Source: Streptacidiphilus rugosus AM-16
GTDB lineage: Bacteria; Actinomycetota; Actinomycetes; Streptomycetales; Streptomycetaceae
Direction: 5' to 3'
NCBI RefSeq assembly: GCF_000744655.1
Contig: NZ_JQMJ01000004.1
Coordinates: 2,480,001 to 2,544,000 of the forward strand
DNA: 64,000 nt
Below, one piece after another: positions 19,551 through 28,864 of this stretch. How positions within the stretch are numbered: position 1 is the stretch's first letter; the number at the start of each line of letters is the position of its first letter. A program made the position numbers and the translations under genes. The notes beneath the pieces were generated by a model, which was not told the origin of the DNA, ran no database searches, and saw only the letters and a program-made list of their open reading frames with translations.

Positions 19551-20761
19551 GGCAGCTCCGCTCGAAGAGTCGTCGGGCCCCCGAGGGGGCTGGTGATCTG
19601 CAGGGTCCCGTCCACGGAGGCGGCACGCTGCCGCAGCCCGACGAGTCCGGTGCCCTTGACCGGGTCGGCTCCGCCGACGCCGTCGTCGAACACGGTGATG
19701 AACAGGCGGGAGCCATTCTCCCGGACGGAGATCTCCGCACGGGAGGCCCGCGCGTGCTTGGCGATGTTCGCCAGGGCCTCTGACACCACGAAGTACGCCA
19801 CCGCCTCCACCGCGGGCGCGGCCCGGCGCGCCATCGTGACGTCCAGCTTGACCGGCAGCGGCGCCCGCGCGGCGACCCCGGACAGCGCGGCGTCCAGGCC
19901 GCGGTCCTCCAGCACCACCGGGTGCAGACCGCGTACCAGGTCCCGCAGTTCGGCGATGGCGGCCTGCGCCTCGGTGTGCGCCTCCTCGATGACCGTCATC
20001 GCGCGCGTCGCCTGCTCCTCGACGGGCAGGTTCTTCAGCATCCGGCGGGCCAGGCCCAGGTTCATCGCCAGCGAGACCAGCCGCTGCTGGGCGCCGTCGT
20101 GCAGGTCGCGCTCGATCCGGCGGCGCTCCGCGTCCGCGGCGTCGACGACCTCGGCCCGGCTCTCCGCCAGGTTCTCGACCCTGCGGACGAGTTCACGCGT
20201 GCGGCTCGGCCCGAGCAGGCCGGCCGCGGCGCGGGTGTCCAGCCACCGCCCGAGCCACGCCAGCCACGGGGCCGCCACCAGCAGGACCGCGCCGAGCGTG
20301 GTCATCCACATCAGGCTGTGGTGGTTGACCCGCACGTCGGCGGAGTCGGGCAGCGCGAAGTACCAGGACGGCAGGCTGGCCAGCACCACCCCGGCCGCCA
20401 TCACGAAGAGCACGCCGGCGCCGTAGAGCGCCACCGCCGCGTTGACCAGCAGGTGGTAGAGGTACTGCCGCCAGGTCGCCTCCGTCGTCAGCAGCCGCCA
20501 CGGCGGGCCGGGACTGGGCACGGCGGGAATATCCAGACCCAACTGCGTGAGGAAACGGCTGCGCTGGATGCGCGTCAGCAACGGCAGCAGCAGAAGCGTG
20601 AGCAGCGGCACGAGGGAGAGGCTGACCGCGCTCGGCGAGCTGACGAAGACGATCGCCGGCAGCAGGGCGGGCGGCACCGCCGTGGCGAGGAAGGCGACGT
20701 CGCGCAGACCCTGACGCCCGTACGGCGCCAGAACCCGGCGGATCGCCCTGACTATTGGCAT
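19538..20761 (-). CDS. Sensor histidine kinase (HisKA_3 type)
   Basis: A 407-residue membrane kinase. There are about four hydrophobic helices in residues 22-64 and 103-170. A short linker leads to the dimerisation domain with phospho-acceptor His221 in RRRIERDLHDGAQQRL, then an HATPase_c domain (VVSEALANIAKHARAS N-box, DDGVGGAD and GTGLVGLRQR G-boxes). It has no large periplasmic loop, so the signal may be sensed in or near the membrane. It should phosphorylate the regulator encoded immediately downstream. Confidence 0.95.
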   Translation of the reverse strand: MPIVRAIRRVLAPYGRQGLRDVAFLATAVPPALLPAIVFVSSPSAVSLSLVPLLTLLLLPLLTRIQRSRFLTQLGLDIPAVPSPGPPWRLLTTEATWRQYLYHLLVNAAVALYGAGVLFVMAAGVVLASLPSWYFALPDSADVRVNHHSLMWMTTLGAVLLVAAPWLAWLGRWLDTRAAAGLLGPSRTRELVRRVENLAESRAEVVDAADAERRRIERDLHDGAQQRLVSLAMNLGLARRMLKNLPVEEQATRAMTVIEEAHTEAQAAIAELRDLVRGLHPVVLEDRGLDAALSGVAARAPLPVKLDVTMARRAAPAVEAVAYFVVSEALANIAKHARASRAEISVRENGSRLFITVFDDGVGGADPVKGTGLVGLRQRAASVDGTLQITSPLGGPTTLRAELPCVL

Positions 20762-20923
20762 GCGCCCAGGCTAGACGCTGATGATCACCCGCGTCGCTGA
20801 ACCCTGAGCCCCCTTAAGGGTGTACCTGGCACCACCCCGAGAACGGCGTCGGAGACCACTGAAATTCACAGAGAAGTGGGGAAGTCTGTACCGGGCAGAC
20901 GAACCGAACGCCGGGAGGGCATC

Positions 20924-21340
20924 ATGAGCGACACCGAACTCAGCACGCTTGACCTGGAGTTCCGTGGCCTTCCGCTGCTGGACTCGCCCTGGTCGGTCCG
21001 CTTCGCGCAGGGAACCCGCGGCCGCCGGGCCCTGGAGATCTACAACAACGGCCTGCTGCTCGACGTGATGGTGGAGTCCACCCTCGCCCCCCATCTGCTG
21101 CGCGGTGCGCGCCGCGGCTCACGGGAGGGACGCCACTCCGTGCTCGCCTGGGGCCATGTCCCGCTGGCCGAGGCGCCACCCAGGGTCTTCCTCGGCCGGA
21201 CGGGCACGGAGGTCGAGGCGATCGCCGCGGCGGGCGGCTTCTGGCTGGCGCTGGCGGAGGGCGACGCGGACCGGGTCACCGCACACGGCGCGGACGGCGC
21301 GGCCGAGCACCTGCGCGTCCGCGCCGGCTGGTCGCGCTGA
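20924..21340 (+). CDS. Conserved hypothetical protein
   Basis: A 138-residue protein with no motif I can name. It starts with a short acidic segment, contains RALEIYNNGLLLDVMVESTLAPHLLRGARRG, and looks globular and cytoplasmic. The ATG at 20924 is preferred to one at 20876 because GGAGG lies 5 nt upstream. It is divergent from the histidine kinase gene; the 162 bp between them should carry both promoters. It ends just before a long inverted repeat. Confidence 0.65.
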   Translation: MSDTELSTLDLEFRGLPLLDSPWSVRFAQGTRGRRALEIYNNGLLLDVMVESTLAPHLLRGARRGSREGRHSVLAWGHVPLAEAPPRVFLGRTGTEVEAIAAAGGFWLALAEGDADRVTAHGADGAAEHLRVRAGWSR

Positions 21341-21360
21341 CAGCCGGTTGCAGCACACCA

Positions 21361-21461
21361 AGGGGCGCGGGGAACTGCGCGACAAGCCACCGAAGTGGTG
21401 TGTCGCCGAACGAGCGGGCCGTCCGAGGTGGACGGTCGCTCGCGCAGTTCCCCGCGCCCCT
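21361..21461. repeat. Dispersed inverted repeat, copy 1 (likely bidirectional terminator)
   Basis: Perfect 21-bp arms at 21361-21381 and 21441-21461, built on the GGGGCGCGGGGAACTGCGCG motif. It lies between the convergent hypothetical gene and glyS, so it can terminate both. The same motif recurs at 26312-26413 and 47512-47562. Similar elements are scattered through Streptomyces genomes. Confidence 0.75.
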
Positions 21462-21498
21462 GGTCGTGCAGCGCGCTCACCTGCCCGGAGCGGAGCTC

Positions 21499-22881
21499 CT
21501 AGCAGCCGAGCAGCTTCGGGGCCAGGAAGTTCTGGACCTGGTCCAGCGAGACGCGGGTCTGCTGCATGGTGTCGCGCTCGCGGATCGTCACCGCGTTGTC
21601 GTCCAGGGTGTCGAAGTCGACCGTGATGCAGAACGGCGTGCCGATCTCGTCCTGGCGACGGTAGCGACGGCCGATCGCCCCGGCGTCGTCGAACTCGACG
21701 TTCCAGTTCTTGCGCAGGTCCGCGGCCAGGCCGCGGGCCTTCGGGGAGAGGTCGGCGTTGCGCGACAGCGGCAGCACCGCGACCTTGACCGGCGCGAGAC
21801 GCGGGTCGAGACGCATCACGACGCGCTTCTCCATGACACCCTTGGCGTTCGGCGCCTCGTCCTCGCGGTAGGCGTCGATCATGAAGGCGAGCATGGCGCG
21901 GTTGACGCCGGCCGCCGGCTCGATGACGTAGGGGTACCAGCGCTCGTTGGACTCCTGGTCGAAGTACTTGAGGTCCACGCCGGACGCCTCGCTGTGCGAG
22001 CGCAGGTCGTAGTCGGTGCGGTTGGCGATGCCCTCCAGCTCACCGAACTCGTTGCCGCCGAAGTTGAAGCGGTACTCGATGTCCACGGTGCGCTTGGCGT
22101 AGTGGGAGAGCTTCTCCTTCGCGTGCTCGTAGAAGCGGATGTTCTCCTCGCGGATGCCGAGGTTCGTGTACCAGTCCCAGCGCTCCTGCAGCCAGTACTC
22201 GTGCCACTTCTCGTCCTCGCCCGGCTTGACGAAGAACTCCATCTCCATCTGCTCGAACTCGCGGGTGCGGAAGATGAAGTTGCCGGGCGTGATCTCGTTG
22301 CGGAAGCTCTTGCCGGTCTGGGCGATGCCGAACGGCGGCTTCTTGCGCGAGGTGGTCTGCACCGCGGCGAAGTTGATGAAGATGCCCTGGGCGGTCTCCG
22401 GGCGCAGGTAGGCCAGGCCGGAGGCGTCCTCGGTCACGCCGAGGTGGGTCTTCAGCATGCCGGAGAACTGCTTGGGCTCGGTGAACTGGCCCTTGGTGCC
22501 GCAGTTGGGGCAGTTGACGTCGGCGAGGCCGTTCGCGGGGAGCTTGTGGTGCTTGGCCTCGTACGCCTCCTCCAGGTGGTCGGCGCGGTAGCGCTTGTGG
22601 CAGGAGGTGCACTCGGTGAGCGGGTCGTTGAAGGTGGCGACGTGGCCGGAGGCCTCCCAGACCTCACGGGCCAGGATCACCGAGGAGTCGAGACCCACCA
22701 CGTCCTCGCGCCCGGTGACCATCGCCCGCCACCACTGGCGCTTGATGTTCTCCTTCAGCTCCACGCCCAGCGGCCCGTAGTCCCAGGCGGCACGCTGGCC
22801 GCCGTAGATCTCACTGCACGGGTACACGAAGCCACGGCGCTTGCTCAGGCTGACGATGGTGTCGATCTTGTCGGCGGCCAC
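21499..22881 (-). CDS. glyS: Glycine--tRNA ligase
   Basis: Class II aminoacyl-tRNA synthetase of the dimeric (alpha2) type that charges tRNA-Gly. The 460 residues are the usual actinobacterial length. Visible are the N-terminal [16 protein letters not shown], the zinc-type insertion with Cys91, Cys94, Cys124 and Cys127, [13 protein letters not shown] (class II motif 2 region), FRNEITP, and the C-terminal anticodon-binding domain ([11 protein letters not shown]). The GTG at 22881 is chosen because an upstream extension of the frame to 23250 lacks family similarity and crosses the zur promoter region. Confidence 0.97.
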   Translation of the reverse strand: MAADKIDTIVSLSKRRGFVYPCSEIYGGQRAAWDYGPLGVELKENIKRQWWRAMVTGREDVVGLDSSVILAREVWEASGHVATFNDPLTECTSCHKRYRADHLEEAYEAKHHKLPANGLADVNCPNCGTKGQFTEPKQFSGMLKTHLGVTEDASGLAYLRPETAQGIFINFAAVQTTSRKKPPFGIAQTGKSFRNEITPGNFIFRTREFEQMEMEFFVKPGEDEKWHEYWLQERWDWYTNLGIREENIRFYEHAKEKLSHYAKRTVDIEYRFNFGGNEFGELEGIANRTDYDLRSHSEASGVDLKYFDQESNERWYPYVIEPAAGVNRAMLAFMIDAYREDEAPNAKGVMEKRVVMRLDPRLAPVKVAVLPLSRNADLSPKARGLAADLRKNWNVEFDDAGAIGRRYRRQDEIGTPFCITVDFDTLDDNAVTIRERDTMQQTRVSLDQVQNFLAPKLLGC

Positions 22882-22999
22882 AGTGCTCTCTTCAGGTACG
22901 ACGAAGGCGGTCAAGGATGGATTTCCATGCACGCGGATATCACAGGCTACCGGGCAGCGCGGGGGGCGTTTCAAATCCATGGCCCGCAGCGAGATGATT

Positions 23000-23036
23000 T
23001 GACAATCGTTTTCATATAAAGTGAACATGATTTCCA
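23000..23036 (+). promoter_or_regulatory. Two Zur-box-like palindromes over a promoter
   Basis: TGACAATCGTTTTCA (23000-23014) and TGAACATGATTTCCA (23022-23036) each match the 7-1-7 Zur-box pattern (TGAAAAT-N-ATTTTCA) with five of seven symmetric pairs. Their starts are 22 bp apart, two helical turns. A TTGACA hexamer (22999-23004) and GAACAT (23023-23028, 18-bp spacing) make a plausible promoter directed toward zur. In S. coelicolor the zinc-uptake ABC genes occupy this position before zur; here they are absent. Confidence 0.6.
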
Positions 23037-23088
23037 TGAACGCGCGCTCGAGGACCCCGGCGCCGAGGAGGAGCGAAGGGGTGCGATC

Positions 23089-23316
23089 GTGGCGCGGGCG
23101 ATGGCGGTGTTCGCGGTTCTGGCCGCCGCCGGAGCGGCCGGAGGGATCCTCGGCCGCCCCGCATCCGCCCAATCGGCGTCCGGTCGGTCTCGAACTGGCA
23201 CAATGGCGGCTGAAGAGTCGTCTGAGTACGCGTTCGGCGAGTTCGAACACCGCGAGGACCTCGAAGACCGAGAAGACCTCGAACCGTCAGCCCGAGAGCC
23301 GCAGGAGAGCCGGTGA
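23089..23316 (+). CDS. Small coupled ORF upstream of zur (possible exported acidic peptide)
   Basis: A possible 75-codon gene. The GTG at 23089 has AAGGGG 7 nt upstream, and the stop overlaps the zur start as GTGA, the arrangement used for translational coupling. The N-terminus ([18 protein letters not shown], then a possible ASA cleavage site) is signal-peptide-like. The C-terminal half is strongly acidic, with repeated [10 protein letters not shown]. Codon bias weakens after about codon 33, so it may instead be leader sequence or the remnant of a deleted zinc-transport gene. I recognise no family. Confidence 0.4.
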   Translation: MARAMAVFAVLAAAGAAGGILGRPASAQSASGRSRTGTMAAEESSEYAFGEFEHREDLEDREDLEPSAREPQESR

Positions 23317-23747
23317 CCCCCGCGAACCAGTCGTCCCCCGCCAGGTCGACCCGTCAGCGCACCGCCGTCGCCTCGCTGCTCGCGGAGGTGGACGACTTCC
23401 GCAGCGCGCAGGAGCTGCACGACCTGCTCAAGCACCGGGGCGACTCGGTGGGCCTGACCACGGTCTACCGCACGCTGCAGTCGCTCGCCGACGCGGGTGA
23501 GATCGACGTGCTGCGCACCGACGACGGCGAGGCCGTCTACCGACGCTGCAGCAGCGGACACCACCACCACCTGGTCTGCCGCTCCTGCGGCCGGACCGTC
23601 GAGGTGGAAGGTCCGGCCGTGGAGCGCTGGGCCGACGGCGTGGCACGCGAGCACGGCTTCGTCGACGTCGCGCACACCCTGGAGATCTTCGGCACCTGCG
23701 CCGTCTGCGCGGCCGCCCAGGCGGCCCCGGCGGCGCAGGCCGAGTAA
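23313..23747 (+). CDS. zur: Zinc uptake regulator, Fur family
   Basis: A zinc-responsive repressor of 144 residues. A winged helix (about 12-75, GLTTVYRTLQSLADAGEID) precedes a dimerisation/metal domain with the structural zinc cysteines Cys89, Cys92, Cys129 and Cys132, plus sensor-site ligands around His83-86 and His121. The lengthy HHHH stretch and the position between glyS and uppS identify Zur rather than the other Fur paralogues. The GTG at 23313 has AGGAG 5 nt upstream and overlaps the preceding small ORF by 4 bp. Two Zur-box-like sites about 300 bp upstream suggest autoregulation. Confidence 0.92.
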   Translation: MTPANQSSPARSTRQRTAVASLLAEVDDFRSAQELHDLLKHRGDSVGLTTVYRTLQSLADAGEIDVLRTDDGEAVYRRCSSGHHHHLVCRSCGRTVEVEGPAVERWADGVAREHGFVDVAHTLEIFGTCAVCAAAQAAPAAQAE

Positions 23748-23752
23748 CCCGC

Positions 23753-24604
23753 TCAGCTCTCCTCGGACTCGCCGAGCTGCGCGGGGACCGTCGCCTCGTT
23801 CGGCAGCGCCCCGCCGTAGCGGCGGTCGCGCATCGCGAACTCCTCGCACGCCCGCCACAGGTCGCGGCGGTCGAAGTCCGGCCAGAGCACGTCCTGGAAC
23901 ACCATCTCGGCGTAGGCGGACTGCCACAGCAGGAAGTTGGACGTGCGCTGCTCACCGCTCGGGCGGATGAACAGGTCCACGTCCGGCATGTCGCGGTGGT
24001 ACATGTACTTCGCGAAGGTCTTCTCGTTGACCTTGCCAGGGTCGAGCCTGCCCTCGGCGACGTCCTTGGCGAGCGCCGCCGCCGCGTCGGCGATCTCGGC
24101 GCGCCCGCCGTAGTTGACGCACATGTAGAGGGTCATCGCGTCGTTGTCGCGGGTCATCTCCTCCGCGACCTGGAGCTCCTGCACGACGGACTTCCACAGC
24201 TTGGGCATGCGGCCGGCCCAGCGGATCCGGATGCCCATGTCGTTCATCTCGTCGCGGCGGCGGTGGATGACGTCACGGTTGAAGTTCATCAGGAAGCGGA
24301 CCTCGTCGGGCGAGCGCTTCCAGTTCTCGGTCGAGAAGGCGTAGAGCGAGAGGTTCTTCACGCCCAGCTCGATGCAGCCCTTGAGCACGTCGAGGACGAC
24401 GCCCTCGCCGACCTTGTGGCCCTCCGTGCGCGGCAGCCCCCGCTCCTTCGCCCAGCGGCCGTTGCCGTCCATGACGATGGCGACGTGCTCGGGGACCAGC
24501 TCGCCCGGGATCTTGGGCGGCTGCGCGCCGCTCGGGTGCGGGGTGGGCGGGAGGTACTCCCTGCTCCGCCTGCTGCCGAAGAGTCCGCGCCGTGCCGTAG
24601 CCAT
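23753..24604 (-). CDS. uppS: Isoprenyl transferase (cis-prenyl, undecaprenyl-diphosphate synthase type)
   Basis: Condenses isopentenyl diphosphate units to a long cis-polyprenyl diphosphate, the lipid carrier for cell-wall synthesis. The 283-residue protein has the catalytic Asp46 in [10 protein letters not shown], then [18 protein letters not shown], the substrate-binding [24 protein letters not shown] and a WPDF motif. The ATG at 24604 has purine-rich sequence upstream; an extension to 24838 has no family similarity. It lies 22 bp downstream of recO on the same strand, so the two are probably one transcript. Product chain length cannot be read from sequence. Confidence 0.95.
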   Translation of the reverse strand: MATARRGLFGSRRSREYLPPTPHPSGAQPPKIPGELVPEHVAIVMDGNGRWAKERGLPRTEGHKVGEGVVLDVLKGCIELGVKNLSLYAFSTENWKRSPDEVRFLMNFNRDVIHRRRDEMNDMGIRIRWAGRMPKLWKSVVQELQVAEEMTRDNDAMTLYMCVNYGGRAEIADAAAALAKDVAEGRLDPGKVNEKTFAKYMYHRDMPDVDLFIRPSGEQRTSNFLLWQSAYAEMVFQDVLWPDFDRRDLWRACEEFAMRDRRYGGALPNEATVPAQLGESEES

Positions 24605-24626
24605 GTGCCTCTGCTTCTTCTCTCGA

Positions 24627-25373
24627 TCAGTGTGCGACGTACTTGAGGGAACGCAGCCCCCGCTCCAGGTGCCACTGGACGTAGGCGGCGACCAGGCCGC
24701 TCCCCTCCCGGCGGTGCCGGGGCTCGCAGGCGTCCGCGGTCTCCCAGTCGCCGGACAACAGCGCGCCCAGCAGCTCCAGTGTCTCAGGGGAGGGTACGAC
24801 ACTCCCCGGCACCCGGCAGTCGCTGCACAGGGATCCACCGGTCTGCACCGAGAAGAACCGATTCGGCCCGGGAAGACCGCATTTGGCGCAGGCGTCGAAG
24901 GAGGGCGCGTAGCCGTTGACCGCGAGCGAGCGCAGCAGGAAGGCGTCCAGGACCAGATGCGGTTCGTGCTCCGCGCCGGCCAGCGTCCGCAGCGCGCCGA
25001 TCAGCAGCAGGTACTGCTGGACGGCCGGCTCGCCCTCGTTGTCGGTGAAACGCTCGGCGGTCTCCAGCATCGCCGTGGCGGCGGTGTAGCGGTCGTAGTC
25101 GTTCGCCATCCGGCTGCCGTACGGGGCGATCGTCTCGACCTGCGTGCAGAGCGCCAGATGCCGCCCGACCAGCTCGTCGCCCCGGCAGAAGAACTGCACG
25201 TCGACGTGGCTGCACGGCTCCAGCCGCGCGCCGAACTTGGACTTCGTCTTGCGCACCCCGCGCGCCACAGCCCTGACCCGGCCGTGCTCCCGGGTGAGGA
25301 TGGTGATGATCCGATCCGCCTCCCCCAGCTTCTGGGTGCGCAGCACCACGCCGTCATCGCGGATCAGACTCAT
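24627..25373 (-). CDS. recO: DNA repair protein RecO
   Basis: Mediator of the RecFOR recombination pathway that helps load RecA on SSB-coated DNA. The 248-residue protein has the N-terminal OB fold ([26 protein letters not shown], 7-32) and a C-terminal helical domain with a zinc ribbon formed by Cys162, Cys165, Cys183 and Cys186. The ATG at 25373 has GGGGGA upstream. It lies between the TerB-like gene and uppS, the standard actinobacterial order. Confidence 0.95.
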   Translation of the reverse strand: MSLIRDDGVVLRTQKLGEADRIITILTREHGRVRAVARGVRKTKSKFGARLEPCSHVDVQFFCRGDELVGRHLALCTQVETIAPYGSRMANDYDRYTAATAMLETAERFTDNEGEPAVQQYLLLIGALRTLAGAEHEPHLVLDAFLLRSLAVNGYAPSFDACAKCGLPGPNRFFSVQTGGSLCSDCRVPGSVVPSPETLELLGALLSGDWETADACEPRHRREGSGLVAAYVQWHLERGLRSLKYVAH

Positions 25374-25473
25374 GCGCCCATTGTCCCCCCTCGGCGAGCC
25401 GGGCAGGGACGGCGGGGCAAACGAGCAGCGGGGCAAACGAGCGGCCGGGCGAGCGGACGGCGGACGGCCGCGC

Positions 25474-26175
25474 TCAGGACCTGGGGGTGCGGGCCGCGGC
25501 CGCCAGTGTGGCGTCCGTCTCCTCACGACTCAGCCCCAGGCACTGTCCGACGACGCGCAGCACCGACCGCTCGGCCGGCCGGTAGGGCCCGTCGGCGAGG
25601 GCGATCAGCGCGCCCTGGGTCAGCAGCCGGCCGAGCCCCGGGCCCAGCAGGTGCGGCGCGAGCGGTTCGATGGCCGTGTGCAGCTCGACCACGAGCGCGG
25701 CCCCGCAGCCGCAGATGTCGGCGTGCGCGCCCTCGGGACTCCCCTGATCGTCCGGCTCGTCCTCGCCCACACCGACCGCGGCGAGCTCGGCCAGCAGCGC
25801 GGACGCGTCGAGATCGCCGTAGCCGGCCTCGCGCAGCACGCTCACCGCCGAGTCCCGCACGGCGGGCCCTGCCGACGGACCGCCGCTCGCCGCGAGAACG
25901 GCGAGCGCGATGGCGTGGTGCGCGTTGCGCAGCATGGCCAGCAGCTGGCTGGAGGTCGGATGCGCGAGCGCGTCCATCCCGTAGCGGGCCCGGCAGGAGG
26001 TGCACTGCAGGGTGGCCGCGGTGCGCCGCAGCGGCAGCAGCGGGATCGCCGCCAGGCGGAGCCAGTTGCGGCCGCGCTGTCTGCGGTAGTTGCGGTCGCC
26101 GCCGCAGGCGAGGCAGTAGAACTCCCCAAGCAGCTCGGTGTGCCACCGGGCTGAGACAGCGACCACGTGCGTCAC
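25474..26175 (-). CDS. TerB-like protein with N-terminal zinc ribbon
   Basis: A 233-residue cytoplasmic protein. A CxxC...CxxC zinc ribbon is formed by Cys21, Cys24, Cys58 and Cys61. The C-terminal half is an all-helical domain resembling the TerB (tellurite-resistance) fold (LIALADGPYRPAERSVLRVVGQCLGLSREETD), in which acidic residues bind metal. The GTG at 26175 has GGGAG 6 nt upstream and puts the ribbon close to the N-terminus. Tellurite resistance is not implied; this core-genome relative is uncharacterised. It leads into recO and uppS. Confidence 0.75.
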   Translation of the reverse strand: MTHVVAVSARWHTELLGEFYCLACGGDRNYRRQRGRNWLRLAAIPLLPLRRTAATLQCTSCRARYGMDALAHPTSSQLLAMLRNAHHAIALAVLAASGGPSAGPAVRDSAVSVLREAGYGDLDASALLAELAAVGVGEDEPDDQGSPEGAHADICGCGAALVVELHTAIEPLAPHLLGPGLGRLLTQGALIALADGPYRPAERSVLRVVGQCLGLSREETDATLAAAARTPRS

Positions 26176-26311
26176 GGCGCGCTCCCGACTGCGTCGGCCG
26201 GAGCGGCCCCGTCGCTGCTGCCGGCTGGCAACGATGCTGCCACGCAGATGACGTCGTGTCAGCACCCCCGACGGGCCGTTGCCGTGCGGGACGAGGGAAG
26301 CCGCACGGCCC

Positions 26312-26413
26312 AGGGGCGCGAGGAACTGCGCGACAAGCCACCGGCGTGCGGGTGGTCCTCACTGAACAGGGCCGTCCGCACCGGGTGGTCGCTCGAGCAG
26401 TTCCTCGCGCCCC
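26312..26413. repeat. Dispersed inverted repeat, copy 2 (variant arms)
   Basis: Arms around 26312-26333 and 26391-26413 carry the same motif as copy 1, but with GCGAGGAAC in place of GCGGGGAAC. The opposite arm has the matching change (GTTCCTCGC), so pairing is preserved. It lies just downstream of the leuA stop codon and should terminate leuA. Confidence 0.7.
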
Positions 26414-26424
26414 TTACGGGGCTA

Positions 26425-28254
<1,830 letters not shown>

Positions 28255-28280
28255 TCATGAAACGCACGCAGCACCCACCC

Positions 28281-28326
28281 CCGCGGCGAGGGAGTCGGCC
28301 TCGATTAACTCGGGCCCTCGCCGCGG
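28281..28326 (-). promoter_or_regulatory. leuA attenuator hairpin
   Basis: A 12-bp perfect inverted repeat (CCGCGGCGAGGG and its complement, arms 28315-28326 and 28281-28292, loop 22 nt). The 5' arm overlaps the codons just after the leucine run of the leader peptide, and leuA begins 93 bp downstream. A ribosome stalled at the leucine codons would alter whether this stem forms. The exact antiterminator partner was not worked out. Confidence 0.7.
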
Positions 28327-28355
28327 CAGCTAAGAAGAAGCAGCCCGTAACGCAT
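28305..28355 (-). CDS. leuL: leuA leader peptide (16 aa, four consecutive Leu codons)
   Basis: A 16-codon ORF, MRYGLLLLSCRGEGPS. It has one CTG and three CTT leucine codons in a row at residues 5-8; CTT is scarce in such a GC-rich genome, which makes the run a good sensor of charged tRNA-Leu. The stop lies within the loop of the attenuator hairpin. Leader-peptide attenuation of leuA is known in actinobacteria. The ribosome-binding site is weak. The symbol is descriptive. Confidence 0.75.
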   Translation of the reverse strand: MRYGLLLLSCRGEGPS

Positions 28356-28543
28356 GATGCTGCCCAGAGTAACCCAACCGTCCGCGAGGACTAAGCGGAT
28401 CCCACAGGCGTTCCGCTCTGTGAGACGGCCACCGGCTCCGCCCCGGGCGCTGAGAGCCACTTCACAGCCGGGCCTGTCGCGCGCCCAGAGTCAAGACCCT
28501 CAGGCCCTCCTCTTTCGTCGCTCCTCGGAGCACACTGATTACT

Positions 28544-28819
28544 ATGCGCATCATGGTCACCCGTACGGGCGGGTTCACCGCGATCGAGGACCGGGCCGTG
28601 CTGGACACCGAGGGACGTCCGGACGCCCCCCACATCCATGCCATGGTGCGCGAGGCCCTGGGCGCCTGCGGGCGCAGCCCCTCGCTCGGCGTGGCCGAGG
28701 GCTTCCACTACTCGATCACCGTGGACGGACGGCCGACGGGCTACTGCGCGGATCCGCAACTGACCGCGAGCCAGCGCTCGGTGATCGCCCTCGTGCTCAG
28801 CCACGCGGGCACCGTCTGA
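28544..28819 (+). CDS. Emfourin-like (protealysin-inhibitor family) small protein
   Basis: A 91-residue protein whose layout (MRIMVTRTGGFTAIE..., then a helix, then EGFHYSITVDGR) matches the emfourin family of small M4-metallopeptidase inhibitors as I recall it. No M4 peptidase gene is next to it. The ATG at 28544 has GGAG 13 nt upstream, which is rather far; an internal ATG at 28553 is possible. Divergent from leuA. Confidence in the gene is good, in the inhibitor function moderate. Confidence 0.65.
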   Translation: MRIMVTRTGGFTAIEDRAVLDTEGRPDAPHIHAMVREALGACGRSPSLGVAEGFHYSITVDGRPTGYCADPQLTASQRSVIALVLSHAGTV

Positions 28820-28826
28820 CGGCGCG

Positions 28827-28856
28827 CTGCCCCGGACCAGGCACGGTCCGGGGCAG
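28827..28856. terminator. Bidirectional hairpin between emfourin-like and GH3 genes
   Basis: Perfect 12-bp arms, CTGCCCCGGACC (28827-28838) and GGTCCGGGGCAG (28845-28856), with a 6-nt loop fill the 45-bp gap between two convergent stop codons. Confidence 0.75.
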
Positions 28857-28864
28857 AACGGGCG

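Noticed and set aside
23193-23204. Possible second zur promoter with CACAAT -10
   Set aside because: No matching -35 hexamer at suitable spacing; too weak to list.
22882-23250. N-terminal extension of glyS to 23250
   Set aside because: It passes through the Zur-box promoter and adds no synthetase-like sequence; the 460-residue form is the normal length.
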